Source: JAWVFK01 sp033856175 (GTDB lineage: Bacteria > Actinomycetota > Thermoleophilia > Solirubrobacterales > 70-9). Taken from it: a stretch of DNA of 64,000 bases. The stretch lies in the NCBI GenBank assembly GCA_033856175.1, contig JAWVFK010000024.1, positions 1 through 64,000 on the forward strand. The letters are read 5' to 3'. The position numbers and the translations under genes are program-made. Under the pieces are notes generated by a model that saw nothing but the letters and a program-made list of their open reading frames with translations, made no database searches and was not told where the DNA came from. Positions 1 to 8,240 of the stretch are shown here, one piece after another (within the stretch, counting starts at the first letter, position 1; each line of letters begins with the position of its first letter).

Positions 1-1
1 C

Positions 2-679
2 GAGTTCGAGGGCAAGCGCCGGATGCAGAACGCGCTCGAGGGAATCGAGAAGCTGCGCAACGAGGTCGACACGCTGATCGTCGTTCCCAACGAGAAGCTG
101 CTCCAGGTCGTCGAGCGCCGGACCAGCGTCCTCGACGCCTTCCGCGCCGCCGACGACATCCTCCGCCAGGGCGTCCAGGGCATCACCGACCTGATCACGA
201 TCCCGGGCCTGATCAACCTCGACTTCGCCGACGTCAAGACCGTCATGCACGACGCCGGCTCGGCGCTTATGGGCGTCGGCATCGGCAACGGTGAGAACCG
301 CGCCGCCGAGGCCGCCAAGACGGCGATGAGCTCGCCGCTGATCGAGGACTCGGTCGAGGGCGCCCGCGGCATGCTGCTGAACATCACCGGCGGCGAGGAC
401 CTCGGCCTGTTCGAGGTCAACGAGGCCGCCGAGATCGTCATGCAGACGGCGACCGACGACGCCAACATCATCTTCGGCGCCGTCGTCGACCCGATGATGG
501 GCGACGAGGTCCGGGTGACGGTCATCGCGACCGGGTTCCAGGGCTTCGAGCTCCTGGCTCGGGCGCCGCAGCGAATTCGCCGTCAGGCGCGCCGCCGCGG
601 CTCTGGCATCGACCGCGAGAAGGTCTCGCTCGAGATCGAAGCCGACGACATCGACGTGCCCTCCTTCCTCAAGGACTAG
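2..679 (+). CDS. ftsZ: Cell division protein FtsZ, C-terminal part (5' end outside window)
   Basis: The reading frame is open from base 2 and holds the C-terminal half of the tubulin-like GTPase that polymerises into the division ring. Visible FtsZ features are the EGKRRMQNALEGIEKLR helix, the VDTLIVVPNEKLL strand, the LINLDFADVKTVM stretch and the GIGNGENRAAEAA loop. The C-terminus ends DIDVPSFLKD, the usual peptide that binds FtsA, SepF or ZipA-type membrane partners. The GTP-binding N-terminal domain, including the GGGTG loop, is upstream of the window, so the start cannot be given. The gene ends 11 bp before a convergent regulator gene. Identification is secure. Confidence 0.97.
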   Translation, partial: EFEGKRRMQNALEGIEKLRNEVDTLIVVPNEKLLQVVERRTSVLDAFRAADDILRQGVQGITDLITIPGLINLDFADVKTVMHDAGSALMGVGIGNGENRAAEAAKTAMSSPLIEDSVEGARGMLLNITGGEDLGLFEVNEAAEIVMQTATDDANIIFGAVVDPMMGDEVRVTVIATGFQGFELLARAPQRIRRQARRRGSGIDREKVSLEIEADDIDVPSFLKD

Positions 680-690
680 GCACTTCGGCT

Positions 691-1923
691 CTAGGCGTGC
701 CGGCCGGTGCCGACCTCCGGCGCGGGCCAGCTCGTTAGAGCCTGCTCGAGGCGGAGCGCCGTCTCCAGCTCCGCTCGGCAGGAATGGATCGAGCAGGCGA
801 TCCGCTCCTCGATCGTCCGCAGCCGATAGGTCACGGTTCGCTCGTGAACGCCGAGGCTTGCCGCGGCGGAGGAGGCGTTGTGACCGGAGGCGAAGTACGC
901 CGTGAGCGTCTCGCGAAGGACGCTTCCGCGTCCCGTCGGGTCGCCGAGCCGGTCGAGGTAGCGGCGGACGAAGGCTCGGCCGAGGCTTTCCTCGCGCAGC
1001 CCCCAGGCAACCAGGGAGACATCGCCGTAGCGCGTGACGGGCGCGGGCAGGCGCTGGGCGACCGCGTAGGCGGCAAGCGCCTCCTGATGCGTCTGGCGGA
1101 AGCCGGCGACACCGACCGCCGGCTCGCCGAGCGCCAGCATCTGGTCGGCCGGTTCGACACGGCCGAGGGAGGCGGTGATGAGCCCGGGCTCGAGCGGGGC
1201 TCGTCCGCCAAGCCATACCCAGGCACTGCGCTCGGTCTGCGGGATCACCAGCAGTTGCCGGTCGAGCGCCTCGCCGAGCCGATGGGCGATGCCGTCGGGC
1301 TGCTCGCCGGCGACGACGAGGCAGAGATGATGGCCGTGGAGGTCGTAGCCGAGCTCGCCGACGGGGACGTCGGCGCCGTTCAGCACCTCGCGGACCAGCC
1401 GAATCGCCCGCTGCTCGCGGCTCCGCGCCATTCGCTCGCGCTCGCGCATGTACTCGTCGGAGACGTGCGTGATCAGCTGGTTGAGGTAGGCCATCTCGAG
1501 CACCGCAACCCGTTGCAGCAGGGCGACCCGCTCGGCCTCCGTGCCGCCGAGCTTGGTGGCCTCTTCGACGATGAACTCCCAGCTGACGAGATAGCCGGTG
1601 ACGTAGCTCTGCAGAGTGCTGCTCAGCGGCAGCCGGTCCTGCGCTGCGAGCCGCGCGTTCGCCCAGGCCGCGGCCGGCAGGTTGAAGTCCTCAGACTCGC
1701 CTTCGCGCAGATGTTCGAGCCACGAGTCGACGCCGGCTTCGATCGCGGCGAGCATCGCGGCGACCCGGTCCGGGTCCTGATCGCGCTTGGGCTGTGGCGC
1801 CAGCTGGCGCACCCGCGCCAGGACGGCCTGCTTGAGCTGGGGTGCTCGAGCCATCAGGTTGCGCGCCAGGCGGGGGATGTCCGCTGGAGCTGCTCCGACC
1901 GCTGCGGCCGACGTTGGTGCCAT
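691..1923 (-). CDS. PucR-family helix-turn-helix transcriptional regulator
   Basis: A protein of about 410 residues with the PucR/CdaR layout: a central GGDEF-like region followed by a C-terminal HTH_30 domain. The HTH reads LRETLTAYFASGHNASSAAA, then SLGVHERTVTYRLRTIEERI, which is the diagnostic PucR C-terminus. Family members regulate purine, sugar-acid or polyhydroxyalkanoate metabolism; the effector cannot be read here. I chose the ATG at 1923. The frame stays open to an upstream start at 2067, but those 48 extra residues look unlike protein. No strong ribosome site is visible, so this start is uncertain. A direct repeat GAATAACGC lies just upstream (within 1930-1962) and could be an operator. 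The gene is convergent with ftsZ and divergent from the secreted protein at 2213. Confidence 0.85.
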   Translation of the reverse strand: MAPTSAAAVGAAPADIPRLARNLMARAPQLKQAVLARVRQLAPQPKRDQDPDRVAAMLAAIEAGVDSWLEHLREGESEDFNLPAAAWANARLAAQDRLPLSSTLQSYVTGYLVSWEFIVEEATKLGGTEAERVALLQRVAVLEMAYLNQLITHVSDEYMRERERMARSREQRAIRLVREVLNGADVPVGELGYDLHGHHLCLVVAGEQPDGIAHRLGEALDRQLLVIPQTERSAWVWLGGRAPLEPGLITASLGRVEPADQMLALGEPAVGVAGFRQTHQEALAAYAVAQRLPAPVTRYGDVSLVAWGLREESLGRAFVRRYLDRLGDPTGRGSVLRETLTAYFASGHNASSAAASLGVHERTVTYRLRTIEERIACSIHSCRAELETALRLEQALTSWPAPEVGTGRHA

Positions 1924-2143
1924 CAAAACGAATAACGCATCGGGGATCGGTTGAATAACGCCGCAGCGGCGACTTTCGTTGCGGACGGCGGGGATGTGCG
2001 CCGGGGAAGCCGCTGCAAGGGAGCCCTCGGAGCCGCCTCGCAGGCAGGCCTTTATGGGAGTCAGCAAACCGGCCTGGGTTCTTGTCCGTAATCGGTGAGG
2101 CGGAAGTTTGGCCAGGCAGCCAGGATCGTCTGCGTCCGGAGGA

Positions 2144-2177
2144 GAAACCCGGGTTTCGCGCCCGATCGCGTCGCGAT
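2144..2177. promoter_or_regulatory. Two adjacent palindromes in the divergent intergenic region
   Basis: The roughly 290 bp between the pucR-like gene and the secreted-protein gene holds a perfect 14-bp palindrome GAAACCCGGGTTTC at 2144-2157. A second, ATCGCG-T-CGCGAT, lies at 2165-2177. They sit 36-69 bp upstream of the ATG at 2213, where an operator overlapping a promoter would lie. No clear -10/-35 pair could be assigned. Regulatory function is inferred only. Confidence 0.35.
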
Positions 2178-2212
2178 TTGCTCAGGCGCTGGCCCGAACA
2201 CAAAGGAGCAAT

Positions 2213-2749
2213 ATGAAGCGCTCGATTGCAGTTCTAGCCCTGGCGGCCACAGCTCTGGCCGTCGTATTCGGAGGCGCCAGCGCCTCAGCCGCCGCGAAGC
2301 TCAACCACTACGACTGCGCGGTCGACGACTACTGGCATGTCGATAACGGAAGCGGCCAGCTCGACGGGACCTGGGGCCCGTATTTCCCGTGCACCCGCGT
2401 CACACCGGCGGGCACGAGCACGACCTCCGTTCAATGGTGGCGGGCGGGGACGTTCAGCTCGTCAACCCCTGCATCGCTGGTCAACCTCAGTGGCGGCGGC
2501 GCAATGTATCCATCGGACGATTTCGACCACTACGGGGACGGCTTCTCGATGAGTGGGGTCGGCAGTAGCGCCGGCGGTGCGCTTGCGGCCGGCGTCTACG
2601 TCGGTCGCGAAGCGGCTGTGACGGTGACGGTCAATGCCAACGGCTCCGGCGGCGGCGTCCTTCACCTGAACGAGATCGACTCCAACCCCAACGGAAGCGA
2701 TCCCGGCGTCTGGTACCACGTCACGGGCAGCATCGACTTCGATCTCTAG
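2213..2749 (+). CDS. Small secreted protein of unknown function
   Basis: A 178-residue protein. The ATG at 2213 is preceded by a strong ribosome site, AAAGGAG at 2202-2208. Residues 1-27 form a clear Sec signal peptide: a basic MKRS start, a hydrophobic Ala/Leu core, and a likely cut after ASASA. The mature part is rich in Gly, Ser, Asp and Trp, has two Cys (YDCAVDDYW and YFPCTRV) that may form a disulfide, and shows beta-strand-like alternation towards the end (AAVTVTVNANGSGGGVLHL). I do not recognise the family. It is monocistronic, followed by a strong terminator. A structural or extracellular adhesive role would fit but is not shown. Confidence 0.8.
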   Translation: MKRSIAVLALAATALAVVFGGASASAAAKLNHYDCAVDDYWHVDNGSGQLDGTWGPYFPCTRVTPAGTSTTSVQWWRAGTFSSSTPASLVNLSGGGAMYPSDDFDHYGDGFSMSGVGSSAGGALAAGVYVGREAAVTVTVNANGSGGGVLHLNEIDSNPNGSDPGVWYHVTGSIDFDL

Positions 2750-2788
2750 GAGTCGCACGGCGGCGGCTGAAGCCGCCAACCGGATCGT

Positions 2789-2822
2789 GGGGCGCGGCGC
2801 TTTCGAGCGCCGCGCCCCTTTT
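2789..2822 (+). terminator. Strong intrinsic terminator after the secreted-protein gene
   Basis: A perfect 13-bp G/C-rich stem (2789-2801 pairing with 2806-2818) is closed by a TTCG tetraloop and followed by TTTT. A smaller hairpin GGCGGCT/AGCCGCC (2762-2777) precedes it. It separates the secreted-protein transcript from the gcv operon. Confidence 0.9.
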
Positions 2823-2837
2823 CCGTTCGGTCGCGCC

Positions 2838-2872
2838 TCGGACGGGGTCAGGCGGCCGGTAGCCTGCCTCGG
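2838..2872 (+). promoter_or_regulatory. Probable promoter of the gcv operon, leaderless start
   Basis: TCGGAC (2838-2843), a 16-bp spacer, then TAGCCT (2860-2865). The GTG start of gcvT is 8 bp after the -10 box, so transcription probably starts at or beside the start codon. There is no room for a glycine riboswitch, and none is seen. The boxes are weak matches. Confidence 0.35.
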
Positions 2873-3955
2873 GTGACGACCGCCGCCCTCCGCAGGACGC
2901 CGCTCTTCGAGCAGCACGAGGAGGCCGGCGGCAAGCTCGTGCCGTTCGCCGGCTTCGAGATGCCGGTTCAGTACGAGGGGATCAGGGCCGAGCACATGGC
3001 CGTGCGGACCCACGCCGGCGTCTTCGACGTCTCGCATATGGGAGAGATCCTCAGCGAGGGGCGCCAGGCGGTCGAGTTCCTGCAGCGGCTGCTCAGCAAC
3101 GACGTCGCCAAGATCGCGATCGGCGGCGCCCAGTACTCGTGTCTGTGCCAGGAGGACGGCGGCGTCCTCGACGACCTCTTCACCTACCGCCTCGGCGAGG
3201 ACCGCTTCCTGACGGTGACCAACGCCGCCAACCACGAGCGCGATCTCGAGTGGTTCGCGACCGTCAGCCGCGACTTCGACGTCCACGTGATCGACGTCGC
3301 CGACCGCTGGGCGATGCTCGCGGTGCAGGGCCCGCGGGCGCGCCAGATCGCCGCTGCGGCGCTGGAGATCGAGCTGGCGCCGCGGATGCACGCCCGGCAG
3401 CTGCGGATCGCCGGCGCCCAGGGGATCGTCTGCGGCACGGGCTACACCGGCGAGGATGGGGTCGAGCTGCTGATCGAGCCCGCTGTCGCCGCCGATGTCT
3501 GGAGCCGCCTGCTGAACGCCGGCGTCGTCCCCTGCGGGCTCGGCGCTCGGGACACCCTGCGGCTGGAGGTCTGCTACCCGCTCTACGGCAACGACCTCTC
3601 GACCGAGCGGACGCCGATCGAGGCCGGCCTCGGCTGGTGCTGCGCCGAGGCCACCGGCTTCGTCGGCGCCGAGGCGGTCGCCCGCGTTCGCGCCGAAGGT
3701 CTCGCCGAGCTGCTCGCCCCCTTCGAGATCGTCGGCGCCGGCATCCCGCGCCAGGGCAACGAGGTCGTCGTCGGCGATGATGTCGCCGGCGTCGTCACCA
3801 GCGGCACCCACTCGCCTTCGCTGGACCGCGGCATCGGCATGGCCTACGTCCGCGCCGAGCTCGCCGAGCCCGGAACCGAGGTCGAGATCGATGTCCGCGG
3901 CCGCCGCCGCCAGGCGCGGGTCGAGTCCAAGCCCCTGTATCAACGTCCAAAGTGA
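2873..3955 (+). CDS. gcvT: Glycine cleavage system T protein (aminomethyltransferase)
   Basis: A 360-residue, full-length GcvT. It moves the aminomethyl carbon from lipoyl-GcvH to tetrahydrofolate, giving 5,10-methylene-THF and ammonia. Family markers are the N-terminal RRTPLFEQHEEAGGKLVPFAGFE, then HMAVRTHAGVFDVSHMGEI, the Y/C-rich AQYSCLCQEDGGVLDDL, GYTGEDGVELL in the folate-binding region, and GLGARDTLRLE. The GTG start has no Shine-Dalgarno but lies 8 bp after a -10-like box, consistent with a leaderless transcript. It is the first gene of gcvT-H-PA-PB. No gcvL (dihydrolipoyl dehydrogenase) is nearby, so that subunit must be encoded elsewhere. Confidence 0.97.
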   Translation: MTTAALRRTPLFEQHEEAGGKLVPFAGFEMPVQYEGIRAEHMAVRTHAGVFDVSHMGEILSEGRQAVEFLQRLLSNDVAKIAIGGAQYSCLCQEDGGVLDDLFTYRLGEDRFLTVTNAANHERDLEWFATVSRDFDVHVIDVADRWAMLAVQGPRARQIAAAALEIELAPRMHARQLRIAGAQGIVCGTGYTGEDGVELLIEPAVAADVWSRLLNAGVVPCGLGARDTLRLEVCYPLYGNDLSTERTPIEAGLGWCCAEATGFVGAEAVARVRAEGLAELLAPFEIVGAGIPRQGNEVVVGDDVAGVVTSGTHSPSLDRGIGMAYVRAELAEPGTEVEIDVRGRRRQARVESKPLYQRPK

Positions 3956-3968
3956 GAGAGGAGCGAGC

Positions 3969-4361
3969 TTGAGCGAGGAGCACTACCCGGAGGATCTGCG
4001 CTACCACCCCCAGCACGACTGGGCCAGGGTGGAGAATTCCATCGCGACCTTCGGCGTCACCTGGTACGCCCAGGACTCGCTCGGCGAGGTCGTCTTCTTC
4101 GAGCCGCCCGAGGAGGGGGCCGAGGTGACGAAGGACGCCGCCTACGCCGAGGTCGAGTCGGTCAAGGCCGTCTCCGACGTGATCGCGCCGCTTTCGGGGC
4201 GGATCGTCGAGGTCAACACCGCCCTCGCCGATGCTCCCGAGAACGTCAACTCCGACCCCTACGGTGAGGGCTGGATGGTCAAGGTCGAGCTCTCCGAACC
4301 CGCCGAGCTCGACTCGCTTCTCGACGCCGCCGCCTACCAGGCGCTGCTGGGCGAGGGCTAG
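3969..4361 (+). CDS. gcvH: Glycine cleavage system H protein (lipoyl carrier)
   Basis: A 130-residue lipoyl carrier that shuttles the aminomethyl group between the P, T and L proteins. The lipoylated lysine is K66, in the motif VESVKAVSDV. The start HYPEDLRYHPQHDWARVE and the DPYGEGWMVKV loop are typical. I chose the TTG at 3969 because GAGGAG lies 5-12 nt upstream and homology begins there. The frame is open further upstream only because it overlaps the end of gcvT. It lies 13 bp after gcvT and 19 bp before gcvPA. Confidence 0.95.
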   Translation: MSEEHYPEDLRYHPQHDWARVENSIATFGVTWYAQDSLGEVVFFEPPEEGAEVTKDAAYAEVESVKAVSDVIAPLSGRIVEVNTALADAPENVNSDPYGEGWMVKVELSEPAELDSLLDAAAYQALLGEG

Positions 4362-4380
4362 GCCAGCCGAAACCGATCCG

Positions 4381-5757
4381 ATGAGCCGCTACACCTCCGC
4401 CACCGAGGCCGACCGGGCCGAGATGCTCGCCGCGATCGGGGCTGGGTCGATCGACGAGCTCTTCGCCGGCATCCCCGAGGGGGTTCGGCTCGAAGGCAAA
4501 CTCGCCCTCGAGCCCGGCCTCTCCGAGGACGAGGTTCACCGCCGCCTCGCCGCTCTCGCCGCCCGCAACGCCAACGCCGACGACGAGGTCTGCTTCATCG
4601 GCGCCGGGATGTACGACCACTACGTGCCGGCGATCGTCGACGCGATCACCAGCCGCTCCGAGTTCCTGACCCCCTATACGCCCTACCAGCCGGAGATCTC
4701 CCAGGGTGGGCTGCAGGCGATGTTCGAGTTCCAGACGGCGATGTCGGAGCTGACCGGCCTGCCGGTCTCGAACGCCTCGCTCTACGAGGGGCCGTCCTCG
4801 GTCGCCTCCGCCGGCTACCTGGCGATCGCGGCGACCGGCCGCCGGCGCTTCGTCGTCTCGCGCGGCCTCCATCCCCACAGCCGCGAGACGCTGGCCACCT
4901 ACGCCGCCGGCTACCCCGCCGAGATCGTCGAGGTCGGCCTCGAGGGCGGGCTCACCGACGGCGCCGCGCTGGCAGAGGCCGTCGATGACCAGACAGCCGC
5001 CGTCTTCCTGCAGAACCCGAACTTCCTCGGCGGAGTGGAGGACCTCGAGGCGCTCGGCGCCTCGGCGCGCGAGGCCGGCGCCCTGGTCATCGCCGCCGTC
5101 GACCCGATGACGCTCGGGGTGCTGAGGCCGCCGGGCGAATGCGGCTGCGACGTCGCCCTCGGCGAAGGTCAGCCGCTCGGCAATCGCCTCGACTACGGCG
5201 GCCCCTCGTTCGGCTTCTTCTGCGCCAAGCAGGACCACATCCGGCGGATGCCGGGCCGGATCGCCGGTGAGACCGTCGACGTCGACGGCCGCCGCGGCTT
5301 CGTCCTCGCGCTGCAGACGCGCGAGCAGCACATCCGCCGCGAGAAGGCGACCCACAACATCTGCACCGCCCAGGCGCTGAACGCGCTCGCCGGGATGATC
5401 CACCTCGCCTGGCTCGGCAAGCAGGGCTTCGTCGAGCTGGGAGAGCTGATGGCCAGGCGCACGGCCTATGCCCGTGAGCAGCTGGCCGCCGTCGACGGTG
5501 TCGAGCTGTTCCACGACGCGCCGGTCGTCCGCGAGTTCGCGGTCCGGCTGGCGGCGCCCGTCGATCGCGTCCTCGACCTCTGCGCCGCCGAGGGCATCGC
5601 CGCCGGCTATCCGCTCGGGCGGGACTATCCCGAGTACGAGGACGGCCTGCTTGTCGCGATCACCGAGCGGCGGACGCCAGCAGAGATCGACAGACTGGCG
5701 AACGTGCTGGGCAGTGCGATCGCCTCCTGCCGCACCACCGAGAGCGTGGTCGGATGA
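4381..5757 (+). CDS. gcvPA: Glycine dehydrogenase (decarboxylating) subunit 1
   Basis: A 458-residue alpha subunit of the two-subunit P protein, which decarboxylates glycine and loads the aminomethyl group on GcvH. Markers are RYTSATEADRAEMLAAIG, FIGAGMYDHYVPA, TPYTPYQPEISQG, GLPVSNASLYEG, and AKQDHIRRMPGRIAGET. The ATG at 4381 begins the conserved N-terminus. This subunit lacks the PLP lysine, which is in GcvPB. The stop overlaps the gcvPB start as ATGA, so translation is probably coupled and gives 1:1 subunits. Confidence 0.97.
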   Translation: MSRYTSATEADRAEMLAAIGAGSIDELFAGIPEGVRLEGKLALEPGLSEDEVHRRLAALAARNANADDEVCFIGAGMYDHYVPAIVDAITSRSEFLTPYTPYQPEISQGGLQAMFEFQTAMSELTGLPVSNASLYEGPSSVASAGYLAIAATGRRRFVVSRGLHPHSRETLATYAAGYPAEIVEVGLEGGLTDGAALAEAVDDQTAAVFLQNPNFLGGVEDLEALGASAREAGALVIAAVDPMTLGVLRPPGECGCDVALGEGQPLGNRLDYGGPSFGFFCAKQDHIRRMPGRIAGETVDVDGRRGFVLALQTREQHIRREKATHNICTAQALNALAGMIHLAWLGKQGFVELGELMARRTAYAREQLAAVDGVELFHDAPVVREFAVRLAAPVDRVLDLCAAEGIAAGYPLGRDYPEYEDGLLVAITERRTPAEIDRLANVLGSAIASCRTTESVVG

Positions 5758-7316
5758 GCAGCGAGGGGCTCCCCATCGCCGGCTCAGCGACGCCCCCTTC
5801 CGGCGCCTGCACCGAGACGCCGATGCAGCGCGACCGCGCCGTGACGATCTTCGAGCGCTCGAAGCCGGGCCGGCGCGCCGCGGCGATCCCCGCGGCTGGG
5901 GTGCCGGAGACGCCGCTGGCAGAGCTGATCCCCTCGAACCTGCTGCGCGCGGAGCCGCCGCAGCTGCCCGAGATCGCCGAGCCCGAGATCGTTCGCCACT
6001 ACAACCGGATCTCGCGCCGCAACTTCGACCTCGACTCGGGCTTCTATCCGCTCGGCTCCTGCACGATGAAGCACAACCCGCGCCTCAACGAGCGCGTCGC
6101 CGCGCTCCCCGGCCACGCGCGCCTCCATCCGGCCCAGCGGCCGGCCCGGGCCCAGGGAGCGCTCGAGCTGATGTGGCACCTGCAGTCCGCCCTCGCTGAA
6201 ATTTGCGGCTTGCCGCACGTCAGCCTCCAGCCGTCGGCCGGCTCACACGGCGAGCTCGCCGGCCTGCTGCTGACCCGCGCCTACCACGAGGACCGCGGCG
6301 AGTCGCGCCACCAGGTGCTGACCCCCGACACGGCCCACGGCACCAACCCGGCGACGGTGACGATGGCCGGTTACACGGCGGTCAAGGTGGAGACCAACGA
6401 GCGCGGCGGAGTGGACGTCGAGGACCTGCGCGCCAAGGCGGGACCCGAGACGGCCTGCCTGATGTTGACCAACCCCAACACCCTCGGCCTCTTCGACGAG
6501 AACATCGCCGAGATCGCGGCGATCGTCCACGAGGCCGGCGGCACGCTCTACTACGACGGTGCCAACCTCAACGCGATTATGGGCCACTGCCGGCCCGGCG
6601 ACATGGGCTTCGACATCGTCCACGTCAACCTCCACAAGTCGTTCAGCCAGCCGCACGGGGGAGGGGGCCCGGGCGCCGGGCCGATCGCCGTCTCGGAGCG
6701 GATCGAGCCCTTCCTGCCGCGGCCCCAGGTCGTTCGCCGCGAGCCCTCGAACGGCTCCGACGTAGCGGTCTACGACCTCGACCACGATCGGCCGAAATCG
6801 ATCGGCCGCCTGCGCGGCTTCCAGGGCAACTTCGGCGTCTTCGTCCGCTCGCTGGCCTACATCCTCAGCCTCGGCGGCGACGGCCTCACCGAGGCTTCGG
6901 AGACCGCGGTGCTGAACGCCAACTACCTGCTGGCAAGGATGCGCGAGGGCCGCGCCGGCCGCTACCTGCCCGTCGCCTTCGACCGCCCCTGCATGCACGA
7001 GTTCGTCCTCTCCGGAGCGGGGGCGAAGAAGGAGCTGGGAATCAGGACGCTCGACATCGCCAAGCGCCTGCTCGACTTCGGCATGCACCCGCCGACCGTC
7101 TACTTCCCGCTGCTCGTCGACGAGGCGCTGATGATCGAGCCGACCGAGACCGAGGCCAAGGAGTCGCTCGACGGTTTCGCCGACGCCGTCGAGGCGATCC
7201 TCGCCGAGGCCGAGGACGATCCCGAGATCGCCCGCCAGGCGCCCTACACGACACCGGTCCGGCGCCTCGACGAGGTCCAGGCAACGCGCAAGCCGGTGGT
7301 CCGGCAGCCGTTCTAG
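5754..7316 (+). CDS. gcvPB: Glycine dehydrogenase (decarboxylating) subunit 2
   Basis: A 520-residue beta subunit carrying the PLP site, K295 in VNLHKSFSQPHGGGGPG. Other markers are VRHYNRISRRNFDLDSGFYP, GSCTMKHNPRLNE, SLQPSAGSHGELAGLL, HGTNPATVTMAGY, and MLTNPNTLGLFDENI. The ATG overlaps the gcvPA stop by 4 bp. An internal ATG at 5823 (MQRDRAVTIFE) is closer to where homology begins, so the first 23 residues may be an unstructured extension. It ends the gcv operon, with the hydrolase gene starting only 4 bp later. Confidence 0.97.
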   Translation: MSSEGLPIAGSATPPSGACTETPMQRDRAVTIFERSKPGRRAAAIPAAGVPETPLAELIPSNLLRAEPPQLPEIAEPEIVRHYNRISRRNFDLDSGFYPLGSCTMKHNPRLNERVAALPGHARLHPAQRPARAQGALELMWHLQSALAEICGLPHVSLQPSAGSHGELAGLLLTRAYHEDRGESRHQVLTPDTAHGTNPATVTMAGYTAVKVETNERGGVDVEDLRAKAGPETACLMLTNPNTLGLFDENIAEIAAIVHEAGGTLYYDGANLNAIMGHCRPGDMGFDIVHVNLHKSFSQPHGGGGPGAGPIAVSERIEPFLPRPQVVRREPSNGSDVAVYDLDHDRPKSIGRLRGFQGNFGVFVRSLAYILSLGGDGLTEASETAVLNANYLLARMREGRAGRYLPVAFDRPCMHEFVLSGAGAKKELGIRTLDIAKRLLDFGMHPPTVYFPLLVDEALMIEPTETEAKESLDGFADAVEAILAEAEDDPEIARQAPYTTPVRRLDEVQATRKPVVRQPF

Positions 7317-7320
7317 GCCG

Positions 7321-8205
7321 ATGCGCCACGTCGACGGCAGCTTCGAGGGCGAGCGCGGCGCCGAGATCTACTGGCAGGGCTGGCTGCCGGACGGCGAGCC
7401 GCGGGGCAAGCTCGTCGTCTCGCACGGCGCCGGCGAGCACGGTGGCCGCTACAACTACCTCGTCGACCGCCTGGTGCCGGCGGGCTGGGCGGTCTACATA
7501 AACGACCACCGCGGCCACGGGCGCTCGGACGGGGCGCGGATGCAGATCGATCGTCTCTCATACGTGGTCGCAGATCTGGACCGCTTCGTCGACCTGGTGG
7601 CTGCCGAGGAGCCTGCCGGGCCGCCGATCCTCCTTGGCCACAGCATGGGCGGCTGCATCGCGATCGCCTACACCTTCGAACACCAGGCCAAGCTGCCGGC
7701 GCTGATCCTCTCCTCACCGGTGGCGTGGCTCGAGACGGCCTCGCTGGCGATCAGAGTGATCGCGCGGGTGCTGTCGCGGCTCGCCCCCAACACCGGGACC
7801 TTCGGCTTTCCGGCCGATGGCGTCAGCCGCGACCCCGACGAGGTGGCCCGCTACGTCAACGACCCGCTCGTCCACGTCGGCAAGGTCCCCGCCCGCACGG
7901 CGGCCGAGCTGGCCGAGGCCGTCGAGGGCTTCGAAGAGCGCGCGGGGCAGATCGAGCTGCCGCTGCTGGTCATGATCGGCACCGGCGACCCGATCGTCCG
8001 CAACGAGGGCGGCCAAATGATCTACGACCGCGCCTCGTCGGCCGACAAGACGTTGAAGGTCTACGAGGGCTTCTTCCACGAGTTGATCAACGAGCCGAAG
8101 CCCGACCGCGACCGCGTGCTGGGCGACATCGAGGCCTGGCTCGGGGCTCATGCTCCGCTGGCGACGTCCGTCCCGGCCGCGCCAGTCGAGCCACTTGCTC
8201 CTTGA
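7321..8205 (+). CDS. Alpha/beta hydrolase, monoacylglycerol lipase/lysophospholipase type
   Basis: A 294-residue cytosolic hydrolase without a signal peptide. The oxyanion region SHGAGEHGGRYNYLVDRL is followed by DHRGHGRSDG, then the nucleophile elbow LLGHSMGG with Ser108. An acid in IGTGDPIVRNEG and a His in YEGFFHELINE complete the triad. This order matches Hydrolase_4 (PldB/MGL-like) enzymes acting on mono-acyl lipids; the true substrate is unknown. It lies 4 bp after gcvPB, so it may be co-transcribed with the gcv operon although it has no obvious metabolic tie. The promoter of the following sigma gene overlaps its 3' end. Confidence 0.9.
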   Translation: MRHVDGSFEGERGAEIYWQGWLPDGEPRGKLVVSHGAGEHGGRYNYLVDRLVPAGWAVYINDHRGHGRSDGARMQIDRLSYVVADLDRFVDLVAAEEPAGPPILLGHSMGGCIAIAYTFEHQAKLPALILSSPVAWLETASLAIRVIARVLSRLAPNTGTFGFPADGVSRDPDEVARYVNDPLVHVGKVPARTAAELAEAVEGFEERAGQIELPLLVMIGTGDPIVRNEGGQMIYDRASSADKTLKVYEGFFHELINEPKPDRDRVLGDIEAWLGAHAPLATSVPAAPVEPLAP

Positions 8206-8231
8206 CGCGCCGCCGAGCGGCCACCTAAGAT
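8202..8231 (+). promoter_or_regulatory. Promoter of the first sigma-factor gene
   Basis: TTGACG (8202-8207), an 18-bp spacer, then TAAGAT (8226-8231). The boxes overlap the hydrolase stop codon. The GTG of the sigma gene begins 9 bp after the -10, again suggesting a leaderless or near-leaderless mRNA. Confidence 0.55.
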
Positions 8232-8240
8232 CGCGGCGGG

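Noticed and set aside
1924..2067. 48-residue N-terminal extension of the PucR-type regulator
   Set aside because: The extension lacks protein-like composition and no ribosome site supports it; ATG 1923 is preferred but not proven.
2750..2872. Glycine riboswitch before gcvT
   Set aside because: The gap holds only a terminator and a short promoter; no aptamer core is visible, and gcvT appears leaderless.
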